A stretch of DNA of 49,308 bases from a virus: the IMG/VR virus record IMGVR_UViG_3300031753_000010, positions 1 to 49,308 of that record. The stretch is one strand, 5' to 3'. The notes beneath the pieces were generated by a model, which had not been told where the DNA came from, searched no databases, and saw nothing but the letters and a program-made list of their open reading frames with translations. Both the position numbers and the translations under genes were made by a program. This document shows positions 38,593 to 46,440 of the stretch, in pieces (within the stretch, counting starts at the first letter, position 1; every line of letters starts with the position of its first letter).

Positions 38593-40178
38593 AAGCGCTT
38601 CGCTCGCTTCTCGCCTTGCTGCTGCTTCTGCCCGCGCTCGCTCAGGGGCAGCTCTATCCGTTGTTCGGACCGAGCAACGGCGTGCTGAAAGGCAGCACCG
38701 CCTCGCCGCAGACTTCGAGCGCTGCGAGCAGTGATGTCATCGCGCTATTCTCCGGCTCATGTAGCAGCTCTACCTTTCTGCGCGGTGATGGCAGTTGCGC
38801 GGCCTCTGGCGCCCCGGCACTCCCGGTGAGCGCCACCAACGGCGGCACGGGCGAAGCGGGCACGATCACCGGCATCCCCTACGCGAGCGGCAGCAGCGCT
38901 TATACGGCGGCGACAAATCCGAATGTCATTGCGCTCTTTTCCGGTACTTGCAGCAGCTCTACATTCCTGCGCGGCGACGGCTCGTGCGCCGTGCCACTCG
39001 CGACGCCCGTGTCGATTGCCAACGGCGGCACCGGCACCGCCTCGACGCTGACCGGCCTTGTGCGCGGCAACGCGAGCGCGATGACTGCGGCCGAGCTATC
39101 GGGCGACTGCACCACTTCTGGCAGCAACTCCGTCACCTGCACCAAGACGAGCGGGGTTGCGTTCGCCGCGTCCGCTACGACCGATACAACGAACGCGAGC
39201 AATATCAGCGCGGGCACTCTCTCAACTTCACGCGGCGGAACCGGCGAGGCCGGAACGATTACGGGCGTGCTCTACGGCAACGGCAGCTCTGCCGTCACGC
39301 AAGCGAGCGCGGCCAACATCGTCGCGGCATTTTCCTCGTGCTCGGGCACTCAGTACCTCGGCGCCGACGGCGCGTGTCACACGGCGAGCGGCGGCAGCCC
39401 GGGCGGCAGCTCCGGCAACGTGCAGTACAACAACAGCAGCAGCTTCGGCGGAGCGAGTATCACTTACAAACTCGTGCAGTCTGCTTACCCGGCGTTTCAG
39501 ATGCCCTCAGCGGGCGGCGGCCCCGGCGTTGTCGAATCGACAACCGCATCGACCGGTCTTTTCTTATACGGCTGCGATCGCGACACAACCTCGGGGCAGT
39601 TCAACTATATCGGTTGCGGTGAAATCCTTCTCAACGGAACCGGCAACGGCTATGGCGGCGATCTCGATCTAACCGCCGGCAGCTCAACGCTATCCGGCTA
39701 CAACGGCGGCAACGTTGTAGTCACCGGCGGCAACGCGGTCACCGGTGCCGGGATTGGCGGCGGTGTCACCATAAACGGCGGCACTCCCGGCGGCAGCGGC
39801 AACAATGGCGGCGACATTGCAATCGTCCCCGGCGGCATCGGCACAGTTCGCAACGGCATCCTGACTAGCACCAGTGCATTGCACGCCGCGGGCTTCGTTT
39901 TCAGCGTCAGCTCGGGTACGGGCGCGTGCGCTACGACCACCGCGGTGAGCGGTGGAAAGTGGGCGGGCAAATTCACATGCACGGGCACCACCGGCGCTTC
40001 GACTATCACGCTAGGGCTGAGCGACTATGCGAAAACTGAGCATGTGTGCTTCGGCCGCGATGTCACGACGCCGACGACGATGACGCAAACCGGCGCAATC
40101 TCCACGACTGCGGTCACGTTCACCATGACCTCGGTCACCGCGAACGACGTGCTCGAATTCGCCTGCCTCGCCTACTGA
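38589..40178 (+). CDS. Fibre-like protein with an N-terminal signal peptide (529 aa)
   Basis: The ATG at 38589 overlaps the preceding stop (ATGA); an ATG at 38577 is also in frame. The first 20 residues (MKALRSLLALLLLLPALAQG) are a textbook Sec signal peptide. The rest is Ser/Gly/Thr-rich with repeated fibre-like units: SSSTFLRGDGSCA twice (near residues 60 and 120), NGGTG-type motifs followed by TITG/TLTG, and a Gly-rich middle (NGGNVVVTGGNAVTGAGIGGG). The FLRGDG motif is frequent in phage fibres. A signal peptide on a fibre is unexpected, since virion parts assemble in the cytoplasm. Confidence 0.7.
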   Translation: MKALRSLLALLLLLPALAQGQLYPLFGPSNGVLKGSTASPQTSSAASSDVIALFSGSCSSSTFLRGDGSCAASGAPALPVSATNGGTGEAGTITGIPYASGSSAYTAATNPNVIALFSGTCSSSTFLRGDGSCAVPLATPVSIANGGTGTASTLTGLVRGNASAMTAAELSGDCTTSGSNSVTCTKTSGVAFAASATTDTTNASNISAGTLSTSRGGTGEAGTITGVLYGNGSSAVTQASAANIVAAFSSCSGTQYLGADGACHTASGGSPGGSSGNVQYNNSSSFGGASITYKLVQSAYPAFQMPSAGGGPGVVESTTASTGLFLYGCDRDTTSGQFNYIGCGEILLNGTGNGYGGDLDLTAGSSTLSGYNGGNVVVTGGNAVTGAGIGGGVTINGGTPGGSGNNGGDIAIVPGGIGTVRNGILTSTSALHAAGFVFSVSSGTGACATTTAVSGGKWAGKFTCTGTTGASTITLGLSDYAKTEHVCFGRDVTTPTTMTQTGAISTTAVTFTMTSVTANDVLEFACLAY

Positions 40179-40194
40179 GGTGGCATACTGACCC

Positions 40195-40449
40195 ATGCCT
40201 ACCGACGTCAGTCACGCGCACCAGAAAGCTCAGATCGAGCGGCTCATCAAAACCGCTGATAAGGTGAATCGCGAGATTCAGATCGTCGTCCGTGCCTCGG
40301 AAGTTGCAGCGAACCTCGGCTCGTTTCACTCGCAGCGCCTTCTCGCCCGCGCGCGCGACCATTTGGAGGACGCGCTGTTGGAGATTCGCGAAGCGCAGCG
40401 CGTGCTGCCCGAGACCGAGCAGACGCCGGGCGAGGACGACGATGACTGA
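40195..40449 (+). CDS. Small helical protein ahead of the endolysin (84 aa)
   Basis: A fully helical protein (HAHQKAQIERLIKTADKVNREIQIVV, then RLLARARDHLEDALLEIREAQRVL) with an acidic end (GEDDDD). No domain was recognised. It overlaps the endolysin start by eight bases, so it belongs to the lysis cassette by position. Confidence 0.55.
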   Translation: MPTDVSHAHQKAQIERLIKTADKVNREIQIVVRASEVAANLGSFHSQRLLARARDHLEDALLEIREAQRVLPETEQTPGEDDDD

Positions 40450-40996
40450 CACGCTGCAGATCACGGCGCAGCAGTTGCTCGCGATCATGCCGGATGCGGG
40501 GCCGCGCGCCGCGCAGTTCGCACAGCCGCTCACGGATGCAATGGCGCAGTACGACATCAATACACCGGAGCGCGCCGCGGCGTTTCTCGCGACGATCGCT
40601 GAGGAGTCAAACGAGCTGCGCGAGCTGCGCGAAGAGGCTTCCGGCATTGCGTATGAGCCGCCCTCTGCCGCTGCGCGCGTGCTCGGCAATTCACAGCCCG
40701 GCGACGGCGAGCGGTTCAAAGGCCGCGGCCTTGGGCAAGCGACGGGGCGCTGGCAGTACATGGCGCTGCAGAAAGCGCTCAAGCTGCCGCTGGTCGCGCA
40801 GCCGGAGCTGCTAGAGCAACTCGTGCCCGCTTGCGAATCAGCGGCATGGATCTGGAGCGAAGAGAAAAAGCTAAACGCCGTCGCCGATGCGCAGAAATTC
40901 GGCGAGTGCTGCTACCGCTGGAACGGCGGCTATAACGGCCTCGACTTGCGCATCAAGTACTGGCTGCGCGCACGGCGGGCACTTGGGCTCTCGTGA
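40442..40996 (+). CDS. GH19-type endolysin (184 aa)
   Basis: Fits glycoside hydrolase family 19 (chitinase-like) endolysins: AFLATIAEESNELRELREEASGIAYE (catalytic glutamate in the AEES position, near residue 44), LGNSQPGDGERFKGRGLGQATGRWQY (the conserved PGDGxRxxGRGxxQxTGRxxY), and CCYRWNGGYNGLDLRIKYW near the C-terminus. It cuts peptidoglycan glycan strands. No signal peptide is present, so a holin is needed. Confidence 0.85.
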   Translation: MTDTLQITAQQLLAIMPDAGPRAAQFAQPLTDAMAQYDINTPERAAAFLATIAEESNELRELREEASGIAYEPPSAAARVLGNSQPGDGERFKGRGLGQATGRWQYMALQKALKLPLVAQPELLEQLVPACESAAWIWSEEKKLNAVADAQKFGECCYRWNGGYNGLDLRIKYWLRARRALGLS

Positions 40997-41346
40997 GCGA
41001 GGACGACCATGCCGATACGATCGTCGGTCGAGTCCTCAAGCTACGCGCGCCCGCGTGGTACTGGGCGCGGGAGAATTTCTCACTGCCGGCGCTACTGACG
41101 ATCGCCGGAGTGATCGCCGCAGCGGGCGGCTACATTATCACGCTGCGCACGCGCGTCGTGGTGCTCGAAACCGAGGTGGTGCATATCACGCAGATCGTCC
41201 CCGATAGCAGCATGCTCGCAGCGCTCAAGCAGCAAGTGGCGGAGGACGAAGCGCGGCTCACACGATTAGAGGCAAATTGGGACTATGCCCGTGAGCATGC
41301 CGGCGAGCATGTCCCTATGCCGGTGCGCCCACGGCGCAACAAGTGA
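40993..41346 (+). CDS. Membrane protein with coiled coil, possible i-spanin or holin (117 aa)
   Basis: GTG at 40993 (GTGA overlap with the endolysin). One transmembrane stretch near residues 31-50 (LPALLTIAGVIAAAGGYIITL) is followed by a coiled coil (TRVVVLETEVVHI, LAALKQQVAEDEARLTRLEANW) and a basic tail. The topology, a single membrane helix then a periplasmic coiled coil, resembles an inner-membrane spanin; no lipoprotein partner was found. Confidence 0.55.
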   Translation: MSEDDHADTIVGRVLKLRAPAWYWARENFSLPALLTIAGVIAAAGGYIITLRTRVVVLETEVVHITQIVPDSSMLAALKQQVAEDEARLTRLEANWDYAREHAGEHVPMPVRPRRNK

Positions 41347-41359
41347 GAACTGTGACGCG

Positions 41360-41776
41360 ATGGAGCGACACGACGATGGCGAAGACTACGCTGCCGAGCT
41401 GCTTATCGCAGCACAGAGGTACGCCGCTATGGTCGATGCAACGCCTGCCGCCGATGCCGAATCCGCTACGACTATCATCACATCACCGGCGGCGATCCCC
41501 TGGTATCGCTCGCGCATCCTGCAGGGGCTACTCATCGCCGCGCTCGTGCAGGGGCTCGGCATCCTCAAGCGGCAGTATCACATCGACCTCTCGATCTACG
41601 GGCTCGATGCGAATTCGATTGCGTCCTGGCTCATGGACGCTCTTTCGGCCGCCGCGATCGCGTATGCCGCGCATGCGCGCGTAACGCTGCCGATGCCGAT
41701 GGTGACCGGCTCGCGCGCTTCAGCGCAGGCGATCAACTTTCCAGTCGAACCAACCGCAGGAGACAAGCCCACATGA
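41360..41776 (+). CDS. Probable holin (138 aa)
   Basis: ATG 41360. Acidic N-terminal segment, then hydrophobic helices ILQGLLIAALVQGLGIL and SWLMDALSAAAIAYAAHA with a short loop (KRQYHIDLSIYGLDAN), ending in a polar tail. Two membrane helices and a place right after the endolysin and membrane genes fit a class II holin. The stop overlaps the next ATG. Confidence 0.6.
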   Translation: MERHDDGEDYAAELLIAAQRYAAMVDATPAADAESATTIITSPAAIPWYRSRILQGLLIAALVQGLGILKRQYHIDLSIYGLDANSIASWLMDALSAAAIAYAAHARVTLPMPMVTGSRASAQAINFPVEPTAGDKPT

Positions 41777-42231
41777 CCATCGCAGCACCGAAGCTCTCGA
41801 TAAGCTCTTTTTTCAGCGTTCTGTGGGAAACGGCGCTCGCCGATGAGAAGGCGGTCGCGCTGCCGATTCTCGTCAAAGCCGCCGAGCAGATCGCCGCAAA
41901 CCCCACGGCGATCAACTTCATTGCGCAGCTCACCGGTGCGGTCGCCGACCTAGAGCGCGCGCAGCCGGGCATCCTGCAGAGCGAGCTGCAGCAGATCGCG
42001 CAGTTGATTCAGGAGGCGACGACCTCGATGATTCACGTCGATGCGCCGCCGCCGCCAGCTCCCGCGGCCGCCGCCCCCGAGCTTGCGCCGCTGCCGGTAG
42101 AGCCACCTGCGGCGCCTGCTCCTGCGGCACCTGCCGCGCCTCCCGCTGCAGCACAGCCTGCGCCGGCTATTCGCCCCTCTGCCGGCCCGCCCGTGCGCGG
42201 TGCTACGGTCGTTCCGACGCCGCGCCGCTGA
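41773..42231 (+). CDS. Hypothetical lysis-region protein with Pro/Ala-rich tail (152 aa)
   Basis: The first 95 residues are helical and amphipathic (SFFSVLWETALADEKAVALPILVKAAEQIAAN-type, then LQQIAQLIQEATTSM). From about residue 97 the sequence is a proline/alanine run (PPPPAPAAAAPELAPLPV...) as in periplasm-spanning linkers. No signal peptide or lipobox was seen. Role unknown; position suggests lysis or structural function. Confidence 0.55.
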   Translation: MTIAAPKLSISSFFSVLWETALADEKAVALPILVKAAEQIAANPTAINFIAQLTGAVADLERAQPGILQSELQQIAQLIQEATTSMIHVDAPPPPAPAAAAPELAPLPVEPPAAPAPAAPAAPPAAAQPAPAIRPSAGPPVRGATVVPTPRR

Positions 42232-42240
42232 GAGAGTCGC

Positions 42241-42798
42241 TTGGCTCTGAGCAAGCGCCGCCCGCGCGTGATGCTGATCGCCGACACCGCGTGGTCGTCG
42301 CGCTGCATCGAATGGTGGGGGGGCGGGGGCTGGTCGCACTTCGCGAACGTGCTCTCTGACAGTTCGATCATCGATGCGCGCAGTGACGCTATCAAGGTGC
42401 GCGGCGAGGGGCGGATACCGCCGGGTGTGCAGAGGCGCCCGGCCGGCTATCTCGATGACTGTAAACGGTGGGTGCTGCTCGAGTTGGGCACGGAGGCTCA
42501 GTACGGGCATTGGCAGGCGGCGCTGATCGGGCAGCTCGGCAAGCCGTACGACTTTATCGGCATACGGGACTTTCTCACCGGCAGCGTGCGCGACCGCAAC
42601 TGGCGCAGTGAGAGCGCATGGTTCTGCGACGAGTTGGGAATTTGGGCGCAAGAGCAGGCGCGGATCTGCCCGCGGTTGCCCGATCCGATCTATCGGCTTA
42701 CCCCCGGCGCTGCGCTGTTGCTCGACATCGGCCTCGGCGCGCAGGTCGTTGCGAGCCGCGGTATACAGGACTTGAAACGTGTCGCCGCCAAAGCATGA
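42241..42798 (+). CDS. NlpC/P60 superfamily (YiiX-like) peptidase-type protein (185 aa)
   Basis: Contains WSHFANVL (candidate histidine), then GKPYDFIGIRDFLTG and SESAWFCDELGIWAQE (candidate cysteine in FCDEL), the order (His before Cys) of the permuted YiiX-like branch of NlpC/P60. It may cut peptidoglycan peptides or process lipids or proteins. Start is a TTG (42241) after GAGAGAG. A second lytic activity beside the GH19 endolysin is possible. Confidence 0.65.
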   Translation: MALSKRRPRVMLIADTAWSSRCIEWWGGGGWSHFANVLSDSSIIDARSDAIKVRGEGRIPPGVQRRPAGYLDDCKRWVLLELGTEAQYGHWQAALIGQLGKPYDFIGIRDFLTGSVRDRNWRSESAWFCDELGIWAQEQARICPRLPDPIYRLTPGAALLLDIGLGAQVVASRGIQDLKRVAAKA

Positions 42799-42916
42799 GC
42801 AGATTCGAGTCAGGGTGAACGCCCCGCGGCCGTGGCCCTCGCGTCGCTGGCGCTGGCGCCTGCTACTGCTCGCCGCCGTTTTCGCTCTCGGCTACATCCT
42901 CGGGCATCTCGTGTGA
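42779..42916 (+). CDS. Small single-pass membrane protein (45 aa)
   Basis: GTG at 42779 follows AGGA by eight bases and runs for 45 codons to 42916. An arginine/tryptophan-rich front (SRRWRWR) precedes one membrane helix (LLLLAAVFALGYILGHLV). It is short, as small holin- or pinholin-like proteins are. It overlaps both neighbouring genes. Confidence 0.55.
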   Translation: MSPPKHEQIRVRVNAPRPWPSRRWRWRLLLLAAVFALGYILGHLV

Positions 42917-43164
42917 AGCCGCCTCTGCAGTATCAGGATCAAGATTTTTTCTCCTGGCAGGGCCGCGCGGAGGATCGACGTCAGGCCGGGCATCGCCCGG
43001 TAAAGCAGCGTGCAGAGCTGCCGGGTCCGGCTGCGCCGCCGGTGCTACAGCCGCCGCCGCAGCATGGTGACTTTATCAACGTCGATGAGGAGCGCGCGGC
43101 GCGCACGACGGTGATCGAGCGCATCCGCGAAGCGATCATTCGCAAGATCCGCGGCGGCGAGTAG
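42913..43164 (+). CDS. Hypothetical late protein (83 aa)
   Basis: GTG at 42913 overlaps the preceding TGA (GTGTGA context). Polar, proline-rich front (KPPLQYQDQDFFSWQGR, PGPAAPPVLQPPPQHG) and a helical, basic C-terminus (RTTVIERIREAIIRKIRGG). No family was recognised. Translationally coupled to the small membrane protein. Confidence 0.5.
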   Translation: MKPPLQYQDQDFFSWQGRAEDRRQAGHRPVKQRAELPGPAAPPVLQPPPQHGDFINVDEERAARTTVIERIREAIIRKIRGGE

Positions 43165-43177
43165 GCTAGAGGGCGGA

Positions 43178-43229
43178 GGCCGACGTCGAAGGGGGCGGTG
43201 GCTCGGTCGGCCAGCCGCATGCCGCCCCC
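43178..43229 (+). other. Interlocking inverted repeats (potential RNA pseudoknot or switch)
   Basis: GGCCGAC (43178-43184) pairs with GTCGGCC (43206-43212), and GGGGGCGG (43191-43198) pairs with CCGCCCCC (43222-43229). The order 5'-stem 1, 5'-stem 2, 3'-stem 1, 3'-stem 2 is that of an H-type pseudoknot or of two alternative helices. It lies just ahead of the GGGGGA ribosome site of the gene at 43250. Confidence 0.5.
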
Positions 43230-43249
43230 GCCAATGAAGGGGGACAGCG

Positions 43250-43612
43250 ATGCCGACGCCCATCGAGCCGTTTCAAGTTCTCGCGAAAACAATCGGCTGG
43301 CAGACTTCGACGACCTCGCGCGCCTACCAGCTCCCGCAGTGGCAGTGCGGGCAGATTCGAATTTTCAACGCTACCGCCGGGCAGCCGCTCTACGCCTATG
43401 TCGCCTTCGGCGATGAGTCGGTGGTCGCTAAAGCGTGGAGCGGGCCGCCGCCGGCCGACTGCGATCTCATCATCGGCCCCGACGCCGCGCAGATCATCAC
43501 GCTATCTGGCGCGCAGCTCACCGCGATCTTCGCCGGCAAGCTATGGGCGGCCGCCGTGCTCTATAGCGGGGCCGGCGGGGTCTACTTCACCCCAGGAGCG
43601 GGGCTCGGCTGA
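43250..43612 (+). CDS. Small beta-rich late protein, possibly decoration or fibre-tip (120 aa)
   Basis: The last gene of the rightward unit. AAGGGGGACAGCG precedes the ATG. Beta-strand pattern (GQIRIFNATAGQPLYAYVAFGDE, then IIGPDAAQIITL, LWAAAVLYSGAGGVYFTPGAG) recalls small phage proteins ending in vYFTpGeG, often structural. No family name is certain. The separate position after an 85-base spacer with strong RNA structure suggests its own control. Confidence 0.6.
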   Translation: MPTPIEPFQVLAKTIGWQTSTTSRAYQLPQWQCGQIRIFNATAGQPLYAYVAFGDESVVAKAWSGPPPADCDLIIGPDAAQIITLSGAQLTAIFAGKLWAAAVLYSGAGGVYFTPGAGLG

Positions 43613-43633
43613 ATAGGACGCTCTCTACGCCGC

Positions 43634-44614
43634 TCAGTCGCAGAGGGCCGGGGACGCTCTCAGGGTGCCCCGACCGCCGATCAGCTCAAGCGTGCGTAAG
43701 CGAGAGAGGGCGTTTCCGAAGCCCCCGCCGTTCGCTTCGTAGCCGGCCAGCGCCGCGAGCTGCTCTTTGGTCAGCTCGCCGGGGTAGGCGCGGCAAAGAG
43801 CTTCCAGGGCCGCCCGTTCGGCCTTTCCGAGCTGAGCGAGCCAGTAGGTGAGCAGCTCACGGCCCTGCGGCAGCGGCTCGAAGGGGCCGAGCCTCTCTAG
43901 CCCTGCCGGCGTGATCTTGAGCTGCTCGCCGCGCCCCTCAAGCAGCCCCGCGATGCGCAGCGCCGACAGAGCATTGCCGAAGCCGCCGCCGTTCACGGCG
44001 TAGCCCGTGAGCACCGCGGCCTGCACTTTCGAGCGCCCGTCGGGGTACTGAGCGAGCGCCGTCAGGATGCGCCGCTCGGCCTTCGGCAGCTTCTCCCCGG
44101 CGCCGTTGCCGCCGGTGGCGCGGGATGGCTTGGGAACAATTCGCGGCTGCGGCTCGACTCGCACCACACCCACATACGCAAGTGGCGCCCCCTCATTCAT
44201 CGCCGCATCGACCGCTCGATGCACAGCCTGCCGCAGATCCTTGTGATCGGCCTCGCGGTCCTTCAGCCGGTAGCGCTCGCCATCGGTTCGGCCGCGGTCG
44301 TAGCCGCGCTGCTCGGCCTGTCGCAGCTCGGCAGGATTAGTCTTCGCAACCGGCGGCGCACGCTTGGCGATCTGCCGCTCAAGCTCTGCGATGCGCGCGC
44401 GCAGCAGCTTCGGGTCACTCGCCTCGGCCTCTTTGATTGCGCTCGACAGCTTGCCGCGCACTTCCTCAAGGTCAACCTCCGCCCATCCTTTGAGCTTGCC
44501 CGCATCGGCCGGCTGCGGCTTGAAACTGTCGTAAGTCTTGAACATCGGCCACGCGATGCGCTTCGGCCCGAAGTCGATCTCGGGCGACCACACCCATGCC
44601 TCTTTGCGATCCAT
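43634..44614 (-). pseudogene. C-terminal fragment of a broken HerA/FtsK-like ATPase (326 aa)
   Basis: The frame from an ATG at 44614 is in register with the middle fragment; only a TAG (44626-44624) separates them (VLA-stop-LAGMDRKEAW). It includes the end of the ATPase (DRKEAWVWSPEIDFGPKRIAW), a charged coiled coil (LRARIAELERQIAK), and two similar winged-helix-like repeats with a YxxNGGGFGNALSxLR motif each (near residues 205 and 290). It could still be translated from its ATG as a DNA-binding remnant. Confidence 0.65.
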
Positions 44615-44623
44615 GCCGGCGAG

Positions 44624-44842
44624 CTACGCGAGCACGGCGCGCCCCTTTGCCGCATCTGCACAGCCATCGATCCAGTCCTTGATCGCATCGCGATCGAGCT
44701 TGTGAACAACGCGGCACGCGATGAGCGTCTCGCAGCTCGTCACGAAGTCCTTGTGAACTTTCTGCGGCCGCTGCGAGGCGGCGATCAGCGTCACGCCTTT
44801 GCCGGCACCTTCACTCGCGAGCCGGTTCGCCCAATGCAGCAT
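44624..44842 (-). pseudogene. Middle fragment of the broken ATPase
   Basis: This fragment carries the sensor region of the ATPase: MLHWANRLASEGAGKGVTLI, AASQRPQKVHKDFVTSCETLIACR, VVHKLDRDAIKDWIDG. It ends at the amber stop 44626-44624. The Walker B segment that should precede it is missing, so a deletion near 44850-44870 has removed it. Confidence 0.65.
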
Positions 44843-45158
44843 CTTGCCGGCGTCGATCGATCAGCGCCGGGCGGTTGCCCGTGGCGATCAGCTCGGCAAC
44901 GGCGGCGCCGGCATGCGCGTTGAGCGGCACGTCGCCGTGCTCGCCGCCGAAAATCACGATCGGGTAGCCCGCGCGCTTGCCGTCGGCGCTCGATCGAAGG
45001 CCGTGCCAGTCACCCTTGGGATCTACGATATAGACTGGTTTGCCCTCGCTAAGTAAATGCTCGACCAGGACCCGCATTTTTGAACTTTTCCCCGAGCGTG
45101 TTTTCCCGAGCACGATGATGTGCTGAGTCATTGCTGCTTCTGGCAATAAGAACTTCAT
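44811..45158 (-). pseudogene. N-terminal fragment of the broken ATPase, with Walker A
   Basis: Start ATG 45158 (ATGA overlap with the HNH gene's stop). The protein reads TQHIIVLGKTRSGKSSKMRVLVEHLL (Walker A, GKTRSGKSS), PVYIVDPKGDWHGLRS, then ATGNRPALID. After ALID (near 44865) the frame turns to unrelated residues and stops at 44811, while the correct continuation (AGKMLHWANR) is in another frame. A deletion with frameshift at GATCGATCGAC around 44855-44865 explains this. Confidence 0.7.
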
Positions 45159-45565
45159 GCGCTCGCTCTTGTTATGTGTTGTTTCCATCGTTGGATCGTT
45201 GCTTGAGCAACTCCGAAACGCTTTGCTATCTCGCGCTGCGTACCGCGCGCGCGTCGCGCAATGCGCACGTCTGCATCTGACACTGTTACCTTGTGGTGGA
45301 TCTCTCCGCGGATCACAGGAATCTGCCCACGCCCCTTTGCCCACATATCTCGATTGTTGTCAGCACGAGTGCCGCTAAAAAGATGCGAAAGTCGAATGCA
45401 GTTACGCACATCACAGCGATGCAATACGCACTCTCCGCGCTTGAGCGCGCCGTATGCTTTCACAAATATCAGTCGATGCAGATAGTATCCACGCCCACCG
45501 ATGTATACGAATGCGTAGCCGTTTTTGGTGTAGCCATTCCAGCGCTTGCAGTGCCCGAGTTTCAC
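45155..45565 (-). CDS. HNH endonuclease (136 aa)
   Basis: GTG at 45565 overlaps the preceding TGA (GTGA). The protein shows the HNH_3-type core: YYLHRLIFVKAYG, VLHRCDVRNCIRLSHLFSGTRADNNRDM (H, N and H residues with two cysteines), and a C-terminal helix-turn-helix-like part (RGTQREIAKRFGVAQATIQRWKQH). Free-standing HNH nucleases of this kind are mobile and nick DNA. It sits right before the broken ATPase gene. Confidence 0.8.
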   Translation of the reverse strand: MKLGHCKRWNGYTKNGYAFVYIGGRGYYLHRLIFVKAYGALKRGECVLHRCDVRNCIRLSHLFSGTRADNNRDMWAKGRGQIPVIRGEIHHKVTVSDADVRIARRARGTQREIAKRFGVAQATIQRWKQHITRASA

Positions 45566-45813
45566 TCGCCAGCCCGCTCGCGCATGAGCCGCCATACAAG
45601 CCATTCCTGCATTTCTTCCTTCGCCCTTTCTAATGACATGTAGTAACGCGGGAAGCTATCCGCATCATCGATCGAGCGAATGCCATCAACGTGCGCGACC
45701 CAGTGCCCGCGGTCACAGTACGGCGGCCGCGCCTGAATCCACACGCGCACGCCCGGCGCGATGTCGAAGATCCAACAGTCGGCGTCGTCGAGATACCACG
45801 CGCCGACGCTCAT
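45562..45813 (-). CDS. Conserved hypothetical phage protein (83 aa)
   Basis: A compact protein rich in W, D and Y (MSVGAWYLDDADCWIFDIAPGV, WIQARPPYCDRGHWVAHVDG, then PRYYMSLERAKEEMQEWLVW). The DRGHW.AHVDG pattern occurs in small phage proteins of unknown role. ATGA overlap with the upstream gene; its stop overlaps the HNH start. Confidence 0.6.
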   Translation of the reverse strand: MSVGAWYLDDADCWIFDIAPGVRVWIQARPPYCDRGHWVAHVDGIRSIDDADSFPRYYMSLERAKEEMQEWLVWRLMRERAGE

Positions 45814-46178
45814 ATGTCTGCCTTCTGCCGGGCATTTTCGACCGCGCTCAGCACCGCAAAGATGACGGCGGTCGGCAGCGCAATCTCATCCATCGCGACG
45901 TACGCCTCCTGCAGTGACTCGGCGAGCGCGTTAACGAAAGTCTCAAGCTTGTTCGGCTCAGTTGTTAGAACCTGTGCCGTCGTAATAGCGACTCCCAGTT
46001 CGCAATTGCAGTGATGAACCTCGAACAGATGGTCAACCATCCTCTGCAACTTCTCGATCTCGTCGGCCAACTCATCCACCAACTGCTCTGCGGGGCCGCG
46101 CGGATCACCAGGCGGGTCATTCGCAAATTCCCGCGCGCGTTGCATAAGATCAGCCACCTTACTCACCGGCGATGCCAC
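45810..46178 (-). CDS. Hypothetical early protein (122 aa)
   Basis: Helical protein with coiled-coil tendency (EQLVDELADEIEKLQRMVDHLF) and a central HHCNCELG that may bind a metal; a long hydrophobic/helical C-terminus (EAYVAMDEIALPTAVIFAVLSAVENA). No family was recognised. Its start overlaps the preceding gene by 20 bases. Confidence 0.55.
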   Translation of the reverse strand: MASPVSKVADLMQRAREFANDPPGDPRGPAEQLVDELADEIEKLQRMVDHLFEVHHCNCELGVAITTAQVLTTEPNKLETFVNALAESLQEAYVAMDEIALPTAVIFAVLSAVENARQKADI

Positions 46179-46383
46179 GCTTGCGCTGCGCGTTGCGGCG
46201 GCAGCAGATGATGCCGGGCGGCCGCGGCGCTAGGCCGTCGAGCCAAAGTTTGATTCCCAACTCGACGTCGCGCATCCGCTCATAGCCGGCGCGCTCTTTC
46301 GGCGTGAGCGCTGCAAGGATCTTCGCCCGGTCCTTCGCGCGCTCGATGCCGAGATACCGCGCAAGCTCGTCGTCGCTCATCAT
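46159..46383 (-). CDS. Small hypothetical early protein (74 aa)
   Basis: Begins MMSDDELARYLGIERAKDRAKILAALTPKERAGYERM, a helical, charged segment like a small helix-turn-helix, and ends PPGIICCRRNAQRKRG, a basic patch with a CC pair. Function unknown. The ATG at 46383 or 46380 may be used. Confidence 0.55.
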   Translation of the reverse strand: MMSDDELARYLGIERAKDRAKILAALTPKERAGYERMRDVELGIKLWLDGLAPRPPGIICCRRNAQRKRGIAGE

Positions 46384-46440
46384 GGCGGCACCCTCCGCAA
46401 CTCCCCCGGAGAGAGCCTCCGGGGGGTCACGCTGCCCTTG

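Noticed and set aside
43613-43660. Bidirectional terminator between the converging transcription units
   Set aside because: The sequence holds a direct repeat (GGACGCTCTC) but no inverted repeat followed by T residues.
44624-44626. TAG codon in the ATPase as evidence for stop-codon reassignment in the phage
   Set aside because: TAG ends other genes at the expected place (e.g. 9957-9959 and 11341-11343), and the same ATPase gene has a second lesion, so decay is simpler.
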